Source of the DNA: SLLG01 sp964403935
GTDB taxonomy: Bacteria; Verrucomicrobiota; Verrucomicrobiia; Opitutales; Oceanipulchritudinaceae
DNA length: 9,559 nt
Assembly (NCBI GenBank): GCA_964403935.1
Contig: CAYOIB010000094.1
Location: 1 to 9,559, forward strand
Direction of reading: 5' to 3'
Both the position numbers and the translations under genes were made by a program. The notes beneath the pieces were generated by a model. That model was not told the DNA's origin and made no database searches. It saw only the letters and a list, made by a program, of their open reading frames with translations. Every line of letters begins with the position of its first letter. The first letter of the stretch is position 1. Positions 1-5,854 of the stretch are shown piece by piece.

Positions 1-227
1 AGGTTTCTGCACGTGGGGACTCATTGCTACGCGCCCTATCGTTTGTCGCGGTGCGCGGGGAATTCAATTGTTTCCGAACGCTGAGAGGGTCGTTCAGCTT
101 TGTAAAGGTCGTATACTGAATTCGTGACCAAGTTTCGCGGAGGTGCTTTGGCTGAGTGAAAAAAGCGTTCAACCAGATGGCATGGCCCCGTTGGGACTCG
201 ACTTCACGGACGCCGGGCCCGTAGTGG
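1..227. other. Left-edge intergenic region with a -10-like box and a possible mini-ORF
   Basis: No recognisable gene. All three forward frames close by position 126 and none gives a familiar protein end. A TATACT box at 112-117 matches five of six positions of a sigma-70 -10 element, but no good -35 lies 16-18 bases upstream, so it is only a weak promoter candidate for the gene starting at 235. A GGAGG at 139-143 is followed by a short open frame. This runs from a possible CTG start at 152 or an ATG at 182 to a TAG ending at 247, overlapping the next gene by 13 bases. Whether it is translated is unknown. Confidence 0.3.
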
Positions 228-234
228 ATGGCGC

Positions 235-1044
235 ATGTTGCGGATAGAGGAAGCGGAAAACTGGAAGACGATCACCCATCGGGATCATGCCCAACTGGCG
301 GGGACCCTGGCTCGGGAATGGGGGGGGCTATTTGTCGTGCCCGATTCTCTGGAAAGGGTGGTGGAGGCAACGGCACGCCACGAGGATGGATGGGACGAAC
401 GCGATGTTGAACCCCGGATCACCTATGCGGGAGCTCCTGCGGCCTATTGCCGACAGGCATTTAAGGAAAGGGTGCCCTTCGAGGGAATCGATTTTCCGGA
501 CTATCTGGAGGTCCGGGCGGCATCGGCTGATCGCTTGAAGGACGATCCATTTGCAGCCTCTCTCGTCAGTCGACAGACGGTGACTGCACTTTCCGAAGAG
601 ATGGATCTTTCTGGGCTCTCCGATCGGGAACACCGCCGCCTCATCCAGTTTCTGGAAGATGAACGTGCGCGGCAGGCGAACCTGCTGGAGGCGCTGAAGG
701 CAGATGAACAATTCGCGGGGCGGGAGGTGGAAAGCCTGCTTGAACAGGGATGGCGTCTTCTGCAGGTCTGCGACCGCTTGGCTCAGATTGTCTGCCTCCG
801 CGTTTCGAGTCCGGTGAGTTTGGGTGAGGCCCTGCCGATGGTGGACGGCTGGGAGCGGATTGTATGGTGCGAGCCTCTCGGGCCCGAGCGCTACCGCCTG
901 ATCCCGTATCCATTCCGTGAGCCCCAGCTTCAAGTCAGGGTGCCCTGCCGGCGCTTGGTGGGGAAGGTTTTCAACAGTCACGAGGCTGTTCAAGAGGCGA
1001 TGCGTGAAGCACCGGTGGCGTATTGCACCATCCGGTTTGTCTGA
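235..1044 (+). CDS. DUF3891 family protein of unknown function
   Basis: A 269-residue soluble protein. I recognise it as DUF3891 from the N-terminal pattern with ITHRDHAQLA (residues 13-22, His15 and His18), the following tryptophan (W29) and the HEDGWDE segment (49-55). Paired His/Asp residues at these places are typical of the family and could bind a metal or form an active site, but the function is not established. Residues 118-165 are charged and probably helical, and the C-terminal third is mixed. No signal peptide or membrane segment is visible. ATG 235 is chosen because the family pattern begins right after it and there is no in-frame ATG/GTG/TTG between it and the upstream stop at 157-159. 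No strong ribosome-binding site is seen; ATG 228 is in another frame. The kinase downstream begins 110 bases later. Confidence 0.7.
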   Translation: MLRIEEAENWKTITHRDHAQLAGTLAREWGGLFVVPDSLERVVEATARHEDGWDERDVEPRITYAGAPAAYCRQAFKERVPFEGIDFPDYLEVRAASADRLKDDPFAASLVSRQTVTALSEEMDLSGLSDREHRRLIQFLEDERARQANLLEALKADEQFAGREVESLLEQGWRLLQVCDRLAQIVCLRVSSPVSLGEALPMVDGWERIVWCEPLGPERYRLIPYPFREPQLQVRVPCRRLVGKVFNSHEAVQEAMREAPVAYCTIRFV

Positions 1045-1110
1045 AAGCTATCGTTTTTAAGATGATGCTTGAACTGTCTGTTTCAGCAGAAAAGACTCTG
1101 GAGTTTTAAG

Positions 1111-1155
1111 GTGCGGGTGGACGCTCGTGGCCGTTTGTCAAATTGGGTTGCTTGA
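1111..1155 (+). promoter_or_regulatory. Possible 14-codon upstream ORF coupled to the histidine kinase start
   Basis: GGAG at 1100-1103 is followed after seven bases by GTG at 1111, a well-spaced Shine-Dalgarno and start pair. The frame encodes 14 residues (VRVDARGRLSNWVA) and stops with TGA at 1153-1155. The A of that stop is the first base of the ATG (1155) of the histidine kinase, giving TGATG. The kinase start itself has no visible Shine-Dalgarno, so the arrangement suits translational re-initiation. This is inference: the ORF is short and could be chance. Confidence 0.3.
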
Positions 1156-2489
1156 TGCTGTGCAATATAGGTGTCCGTATTGGTCTGATGTACTTCGTGG
1201 TGGCGAGCACATGGGTTATCTCGACGGATTTCCTCTGGGCTTCGAAGGTGGCTGGCAGCACCTCATGGGGGATAGCCATCCAAACGGCCAAGGGGCTCAG
1301 CTTTATCGCGTTTTCGGCATTTCTGATTGGCTGGCTGGTTCAACGAGAAGTGAGCCGCTTGAAGGAGACGCAGTCCGAGCTCCGCAAGAGCCAGAAATCG
1401 CTTCAGGATATGTTCGAATGCCACCCGCTTCCCCTCTGGATCTACGATGCCGAGACGTTGCGGTTTCTGGCGGTCAACAGTGCGGCCACCGCCAGCTATG
1501 GCTACTCGAAGGAAGAGGTTTTGCGAATGACGGTGGGAGAGATCGCCGTTCATGAAGACCTTCCCGGCCTGCGGCGTGCTCTGGCTGATTCTTCTTCCAG
1601 CCGGCGGTCAAAGTGTTGGCGGCACCGTCTCAAGAACGGGCAGGAGATCTATGTCGATATCTTCACCCATTCCGTGAATTATCAAGGTCGGGAGGCGCGC
1701 TTGGTGGCCGCCGTCGACGTTACGGGCCAGACGGAGGCCCGCGATCGGCTGGTCCTGGCTCTCGAGTCAGCCGCTTATGCGGAGCAGTCGAAGAGCAACC
1801 TTCTGTCGACAGTGAGTCATGAGCTGAAGAGTCCGTTGCATGCGATTCTGGGGCTGAGCCAGCTTGTCCTGAGCGAGTTCGATGAGACATCTGTGCGTAA
1901 AGAAGATATCGAGGCCATCCACGAACAGGCGACCCTGATGGAGGAGCATGTCAGCCGTCTGATTGAGGCGGCTGCGTTGGATGAGCCCAGCAATCCGACC
2001 GCTGGGGAAGTGAAGATCGCGGCGCTGTGCACGGAGTTGGCCCGCCACTATGCACCCATCTGTGAGGTCAAAGGCCTGAGCTTTAGTTTTGAGGAGAACG
2101 GGGTAACGGCTTCGCCGGTGGAAGCCGATCCGAGTGCCGTCCGAAAGATCCTCCTGAATTTGCTGTCGAATTCGTTGAAGTTCACGGAGACCGGAGGCAT
2201 CAAGCTTCGCCTTGAGCAATTAGATCAGAGGGTAAAACTTTCGGTTGAAGACACGGGCATCGGCATCCCGACGGAGGAGACCGAGCGAATCTTTGAAGCG
2301 TTTACGCAAGTGGATTGTGGGTTGAATCGCCGCTTCTCGGGCTGTGGGCTCGGCCTCTTCCTCGCCCGGGAGCTGGCTGTCCGCATGGGGGTACAACTCG
2401 AGCTGGAGTGGAGTCAGGTGGGTGTGGGCAGCTGCTTCTCTCTGGTGATTCCTATACGGGTGGAGCTCAGTGGGGTTGCGGGAGGATGA
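1155..2489 (+). CDS. Membrane-anchored PAS-domain sensor histidine kinase
   Basis: A predicted inner-membrane sensor kinase of 444 residues that autophosphorylates on histidine. Two hydrophobic segments near residues 8-26 and 44-62 flank a very short periplasmic loop and are followed by a basic or coiled linker. A PAS domain covers roughly 83-190. The HisKA dimerisation helix holds SHELKSP with His222 as the phosphoacceptor. The HATPase domain has an N box ending LLSNS (Asn339), a G1 box EDTGIGIP (365-372) and a G2 box GCGLGL (396-401). H-box KS for the usual RT and Cys for Thr in G2 are mild departures; the catalytic residues are intact. ATG 1155 is preferred over TTG 1143 (4 residues longer) because of the TGATG overlap with a small upstream frame; neither has a clear ribosome-binding site. 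No response regulator is encoded in the window, so its partner is elsewhere and the signal is unknown. Confidence 0.88.
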   Translation: MLCNIGVRIGLMYFVVASTWVISTDFLWASKVAGSTSWGIAIQTAKGLSFIAFSAFLIGWLVQREVSRLKETQSELRKSQKSLQDMFECHPLPLWIYDAETLRFLAVNSAATASYGYSKEEVLRMTVGEIAVHEDLPGLRRALADSSSSRRSKCWRHRLKNGQEIYVDIFTHSVNYQGREARLVAAVDVTGQTEARDRLVLALESAAYAEQSKSNLLSTVSHELKSPLHAILGLSQLVLSEFDETSVRKEDIEAIHEQATLMEEHVSRLIEAAALDEPSNPTAGEVKIAALCTELARHYAPICEVKGLSFSFEENGVTASPVEADPSAVRKILLNLLSNSLKFTETGGIKLRLEQLDQRVKLSVEDTGIGIPTEETERIFEAFTQVDCGLNRRFSGCGLGLFLARELAVRMGVQLELEWSQVGVGSCFSLVIPIRVELSGVAGG

Positions 2490-2497
2490 AGCGTTTG

Positions 2498-2535
2498 CCT
2501 CGAAGGCCTTTTTCGGTTGTCTATTCGATTCGAGG
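2498..2535 (+). repeat. Inverted repeat in the kinase-CBS gap
   Basis: CCTCGAA at 2498-2504 is a perfect inverted match to TTCGAGG at 2529-2535, with a 24-base loop containing a run of five T. A second small hairpin follows directly (ACCCG 2536-2540 with TGGGT 2545-2549). There is no terminal T tract, so it is not a clear intrinsic terminator. It lies 9 bases after the kinase stop and 49 bases before the CBS protein, so it could be a weak terminator or attenuator between them. Confidence 0.3.
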
Positions 2536-2584
2536 ACCCGATATTGGGTGCCTCTAGCAGCGTCAACCGAGGCTTCATTTTCTT

Positions 2585-3037
2585 ATGGAAACAGACACCC
2601 CAATTACCCAAATCCTCGAGTTTAAAGGCAGTCAGGTGCATTCGGTCGGGCCACAGTCTTCGGTGGCAGACGCCGTGCGTATGATGAATGAACTTCGGGT
2701 CGGGTCCTTGGTCGTGATCGAGGCTGGCGTTCCTGTCGGGATCTTCACGGAGAGAGACGTCTTGACCCGGATCGTCGATGCGGGGGTTGACCCCGGTGCC
2801 ATCAAGATTGAGAGCGTCATGACCCGGAACATCCTGGTCATTCGGCCGACGGTATCGATCGAGGACACGATGCGGATTATCTCGCAAAAGCGTTGTCGGC
2901 ATCTTCCGGTCGTCGATGCGAATGAGAAGCTGCTTGGTATGATCTCCATTGGAGACGTCATGCGCTGGCTCGTGCGCGAGCAGGAAACCTATATCGACCA
3001 CCTTTTGGACTATATTTCGGGTCGGTACCCTTCCTGA
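2585..3037 (+). CDS. Tandem CBS-domain protein
   Basis: A 150-residue stand-alone Bateman module. The first CBS domain covers about residues 13-66 and the second about 77-133. Each ends with the G-h-h-T/S-x-x-D ligand motif: GIFTERD at 52-58 and GMISIGD at 118-124. In this family the motif binds the ribose of adenine nucleotides such as AMP, ATP or SAM, so a nucleotide-sensing role is likely but the target protein is unknown. Nothing is fused to the pair and the C-terminal 17 residues look helical. ATG 2585 has a GAGG 12 bases upstream (2569-2572), a long spacing. It lies 95 bases after the kinase and may be co-transcribed with it, but a functional link is only suggested by position. The gene converges on lpxA. 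Confidence 0.87.
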   Translation: METDTPITQILEFKGSQVHSVGPQSSVADAVRMMNELRVGSLVVIEAGVPVGIFTERDVLTRIVDAGVDPGAIKIESVMTRNILVIRPTVSIEDTMRIISQKRCRHLPVVDANEKLLGMISIGDVMRWLVREQETYIDHLLDYISGRYPS

Positions 3038-3063
3038 GGGTTTTGGGGGCGGGCCTTCTCAGG
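3033..3063. terminator. Inverted repeat between convergent genes, possible bidirectional terminator
   Basis: CCTGAG at 3033-3038 and CTCAGG at 3058-3063 form a perfect 6-bp inverted repeat around a 19-base G-rich loop. The stop codon of the CBS gene (TGA 3035-3037) lies in one arm and the stop of lpxA (complement of 3059-3061) in the other. There is no good U tract on either strand, so factor-independent termination would be weak. Its place between convergent genes supports a termination or mRNA-end role. Confidence 0.35.
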
Positions 3064-3838
3064 CGAGACCGCGCTGTGAGCCTTCGAGAGCGCCGATGAT
3101 CTTCTGCACGATGGGATCGTCTCCGAGGGCACCGGTTTTGAGGGCTTCGAGGGCTTGGCTGAAATTACGCTTCGATCGAAAGATAAACTTGTAGGCTCGG
3201 GATGCCAGCTGGATTTGCTCGGCAGAGAAGCCCCGCCGTTGCAGGCCAACCTTGTTGATTGTGCGGTGGGTGGCCGGGTGGCCGTCTGCGATCATGAAGG
3301 GGAGAACGTCTTGCACGACCTTGGCGCAGCCCCCAAGCATGGCGCTCTCTCCGATTTTGCAGAATTGATGGACGGCGGTGAGTCCGCCGATGACGACATA
3401 ATCGCCGATATCGACGTGGCCACCCAAGGTGGCGTTGTTGGAGAAGACGCAGTGGCTGCCGACATTGCTCTCGTGGCCAATATGGGCGTAGGAGCAGAAG
3501 AGGTTATCGTGGCCGATGCGGGTGGAGCTGTTGGAAAAGGTTGCGGGATGAACCGTGCAGAATTCCCGGAAGATGTTTCGGTCGCCGATGAGGATGGGCG
3601 ATTCATCACCCGTCCATTTCTTGTCCTGCGTCCGCCCGCCGATGAAGGCGTAAGGGAAGACTTCACAGTTCTCCCCCATGGTGGTGAACCCCTCCACCGT
3701 GGCGTGGTGATGAATACGGCAGCCCGGGCCAATGGTGACGCGCGGCCCGATGTAGGCAAAGGGGCCGATCTCAACACCCGGTGCCACCTTGGCACCAGGT
3801 TCGACGTGAGCAGAAGGATGGATACGGGCTGCGTTCAT
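3059..3838 (-). CDS. lpxA: UDP-N-acetylglucosamine O-acyltransferase (LpxA)
   Basis: First enzyme of lipid A synthesis, a cytoplasmic trimer that moves a 3-hydroxyacyl chain from acyl-ACP to the 3-OH of UDP-GlcNAc. The 259 residues (E. coli 262) begin with left-handed beta-helix hexapeptide repeats (about 5-185) and end with a helical domain (about 190-255). The catalytic histidine is His122 in YAHIGHESNVG (E. coli His125), with His119 matching His122. The GGCAKVVQDV segment keeps glycine at residue 170, which I align with E. coli Gly173, the hydrocarbon-ruler position; this suggests a chain near C14, as inference. The segment usually reading HRGT reads HPAT here (97-100). ATG lies 6 bases after the lpxC-fabZ stop, with an AAGAAGG inside the end of that gene as a possible ribosome-binding site, so the two are surely co-transcribed. 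Confidence 0.96.
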   Translation of the reverse strand: MNAARIHPSAHVEPGAKVAPGVEIGPFAYIGPRVTIGPGCRIHHHATVEGFTTMGENCEVFPYAFIGGRTQDKKWTGDESPILIGDRNIFREFCTVHPATFSNSSTRIGHDNLFCSYAHIGHESNVGSHCVFSNNATLGGHVDIGDYVVIGGLTAVHQFCKIGESAMLGGCAKVVQDVLPFMIADGHPATHRTINKVGLQRRGFSAEQIQLASRAYKFIFRSKRNFSQALEALKTGALGDDPIVQKIIGALEGSQRGLA

Positions 3839-3844
3839 CGAGCT

Positions 3845-5203
3845 TCAGAGACCTTCTTCGGGGACGTCCATGATGGTGAACATGAGCTCTCCCGAGCAGG
3901 CCAGCTGCCCTTCCACCGTGCAGACGCCCTCGCAGACGGCAATGCGCTTATTGCGCACCTTGGTGAGCTTCACATGAATATCGAGGCGGTCGCCGGGGAC
4001 TACGGCGCGACGGAACTTCACCCGGTCCGCGCTCATGAAGAGGGCGACCTTACCCTCACTCGAAACCTGGCGGAGCATCAGGATGCCGGCCGCCTGGGCA
4101 ATCGATTCGATCTGAAGGACGCCTGGCATGACGGGGTTTCCCGGGTAGTGCCCGACAAAGAACGGTTCGTTGATGGTGACGTTCTTAATGGCGTGAAGCT
4201 CGGTATCGCTGACGATCTTCGTGACCCGGTCGATCATGACGAACGGGTAGGCGTGGGGCAGCATATCGAGGATGCGCCGGATCATGACCTCGGTTTCGTT
4301 CGGTCCGATGATCCGTGGTCCGGTCGAGCGTCGGTCGCGGCGGATGGGTTCGAGGGCCTTCGGCTCGGGGCGGGCGCGAATTTTGTCGTAGATGGCCTTC
4401 GAGAGATCGGCATTGAGTTTATGCCCCGTGCGCACGGCCACGATATGAGCTTTCAGGGAGGTGCCCAGAAGTGACAGGTCGCCGACAATATCGAGGATCT
4501 TGTGCCGGACAAACTCGTCGTCGAAGCGCAGCGGCTCCTTCGAGAGGATCTGGTTTCCCTTGATCACGATAGCTGAATCAAGGCTGCCTCCCTGGATCTT
4601 GCCCATCTTCAGAAGCGGCTCGATGTCCTCATAGACCGTGAAGGTTCGCGCGGGTGCGATCTCGGAAATGTAGGTTTCGGGATCGATATCAATCGAGAGG
4701 TGCTGCGTGTGGATGCCGCGGTCATCGGCGCTGGTGCAGGTCACCTTGAAGCCGTCGTAGGGCAAGGCGATGATGGAGCGATTCCCGTCGGTAACGGAAA
4801 TGGGTTCCTGCAGGACGTAGACTTTGCGTTCGGCTTCCTGTTCGACGGGTTCAGCCCGCTGGATCAGGTTGACGAAGTGCTTGGCCGATCCATCGAGAAT
4901 GGGCGGCTCGGAGGCATTCAACTCCACGATGACATTATCCACCCCACACCCGACGAGGGCGCTGAGAATGTGCTCGATCGTGTGGAGCTTTGTGTGCCCG
5001 GCAGTGATGTCGGTGCTGCGCACGAGCTGGTCCGCAATGAGCTCGATGCCCGGCTTGACTTCAGGCTTTCCGTAGAGGTCCACCCGACGGAAGATGATGC
5101 CGTGGTTCTCGGGGGCCGGTTTGATTGTCAGGGTGACTTCCTGGCCGGTGTGCAGCGCCTTTCCGTGGGTGGTGGCTTCGCGAAGGATCGTTCGTTGTTT
5201 CAT
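3845..5203 (-). CDS. lpxC-fabZ: Bifunctional LpxC deacetylase / FabZ dehydratase fusion
   Basis: A 452-residue fusion. Residues 1-275 are LpxC, the zinc enzyme that deacetylates UDP-3-O-acyl-GlcNAc and commits it to lipid A. HTIEH (74-78) gives the catalytic Glu77 and zinc ligand His78; HKILD (234-238) gives zinc ligands His234 and Asp238; RTGHKLN gives His261, the general-acid position. A basic, proline-containing linker covers about 276-303. Residues 304-450 are FabZ, the 3-hydroxyacyl-ACP dehydratase of fatty-acid elongation: PHAYPF(V)MIDR, then GHYPGNPVMPG with catalytic His352, and Glu366 in the following helix. Both active sites look complete. Such fusions are known in several Gram-negative phyla, including Bacteroidota. 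ATG 5203 follows AAGGAG with only two bases between, and that site lies in a hairpin. lpxA follows after 6 bases. Confidence 0.95.
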   Translation of the reverse strand: MKQRTILREATTHGKALHTGQEVTLTIKPAPENHGIIFRRVDLYGKPEVKPGIELIADQLVRSTDITAGHTKLHTIEHILSALVGCGVDNVIVELNASEPPILDGSAKHFVNLIQRAEPVEQEAERKVYVLQEPISVTDGNRSIIALPYDGFKVTCTSADDRGIHTQHLSIDIDPETYISEIAPARTFTVYEDIEPLLKMGKIQGGSLDSAIVIKGNQILSKEPLRFDDEFVRHKILDIVGDLSLLGTSLKAHIVAVRTGHKLNADLSKAIYDKIRARPEPKALEPIRRDRRSTGPRIIGPNETEVMIRRILDMLPHAYPFVMIDRVTKIVSDTELHAIKNVTINEPFFVGHYPGNPVMPGVLQIESIAQAAGILMLRQVSSEGKVALFMSADRVKFRRAVVPGDRLDIHVKLTKVRNKRIAVCEGVCTVEGQLACSGELMFTIMDVPEEGL

Positions 5204-5207
5204 TACT

Positions 5208-5225
5208 CCTTGGGGCAGCCCAAGG
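5208..5225 (-). promoter_or_regulatory. Hairpin covering the lpxC-fabZ ribosome-binding site
   Basis: In the mRNA sense, CCTTGGG (5225-5219), loop CTGC (5218-5215) and CCCAAGG (5214-5208) form a perfect 7-bp stem with a 4-base loop. The Shine-Dalgarno AAGGAG occupies 5211-5206, so its AAGG is paired in the 3' arm, and the ATG begins four bases after the stem. If formed, this hairpin should lower translation of LpxC-FabZ until opened. It could also be a protein-binding palindrome at the DNA level. The structure is read directly from the sequence; the regulatory role is inference. Confidence 0.5.
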
Positions 5226-5252
5226 CGTGCCGGGCTGAAAAATCAATGGGTC

Positions 5253-5282
5253 AGTATGCAGAGGCTTTCTGAATCGTGTAAA
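5253..5282 (-). promoter_or_regulatory. Candidate sigma-70 promoter for lpxC-fabZ-lpxA
   Basis: Reading the - strand, TTTACA (5282-5277, five of six matches to TTGACA) is followed by an 18-base spacer and CATACT (5258-5253, four of six matches to TATAAT). Transcription would begin near 5246, leaving a leader of about 40 bases that contains the whole ribosome-binding-site hairpin. It lies in the 116-base gap after the thioesterase gene, the only sizeable gap in the block. Consensus matching only. Confidence 0.4.
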
Positions 5283-5319
5283 GGTCCGAAGGGGGCGCAG
5301 ATAAGGGACAAAGACAGCG

Positions 5320-5841
5320 TCAGGCCCCGGTCGCGTCGACGACGTAATCGCCTTCAAAAGATCCCTTGCAGGCATTCCGGGAGTGGATTGTCACCTTCAG
5401 GTGCAGCCGCCCTTTGCCGTAGCGCTCCACGCTTTCGATGAAGTGGGCAAGCGCGGCAGGTGTCGGCCCATGACAGGCAGCGAGGAAGGCATCCGTCACA
5501 GGTTCGGAAAAGTGCTGGCGGCTGCGCTGGATGACGATTGTCCCGGCGATGTCCCGTGCGCGCAGGATGCAGTGGACCACCGTCCAGCCCGCGAGCATGG
5601 CGAGAGACGAGAGGCTGCCGCCAAACGCAGTGGCGCGGTGGTTGCGATTGGGTGAAAGGGGCGCTTCAAGGACGGTTTCATCGGGCTTGGCCGCATGCAC
5701 CCGGACGCCGATGGCGGCCGCGAGTGGGATGTGCTTGTGCAGGTAGAGCTCCATGGCTTCGGCGTTTCCGACGACGGTGGAGGACGATTCTTCCGCTGAA
5801 GGATCGAGATCGCGTGGAAGCCGGTTGGAAGCGTCAGCCAT
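5320..5841 (-). CDS. YiiD C-terminal-type hotdog thioesterase
   Basis: A 173-residue protein recognised by LHKHIPLAAAIGV (near residues 34-46) and the hotdog helix signature NHRATAFGGS (67-76), both typical of the putative thioesterase domain at the C terminus of E. coli YiiD. This copy lacks YiiD's N-terminal acetyltransferase domain. The substrate is unknown; hydrolysis of an acyl-CoA or acyl-ACP thioester is inferred from the fold. ATG 5841 lies 13 bases after the transketolase stop, so the genes are probably co-transcribed. An internal ATG at 5754 would give 144 residues, starting six residues before HIP, and is equally plausible because residues 1-29 look unstructured and neither start has a good ribosome-binding site. 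A longer frame reaching back over transketolase is chance overlap. Confidence 0.78.
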   Translation of the reverse strand: MADASNRLPRDLDPSAEESSSTVVGNAEAMELYLHKHIPLAAAIGVRVHAAKPDETVLEAPLSPNRNHRATAFGGSLSSLAMLAGWTVVHCILRARDIAGTIVIQRSRQHFSEPVTDAFLAACHGPTPAALAHFIESVERYGKGRLHLKVTIHSRNACKGSFEGDYVVDATGA

Positions 5842-5854
5842 GGGTGCCAGCCGT

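Noticed and set aside
328..993. A 221-codon antisense frame in the DUF3891 gene
   Set aside because: No recognisable domain; the + strand frame carries the DUF3891 pattern.
3155..4474. A 439-codon open frame antisense to lpxA and lpxC-fabZ
   Set aside because: It spans two well-supported genes and their junction, and its Asp/Gly/His/Val-rich sequence is typical of a shadow frame.
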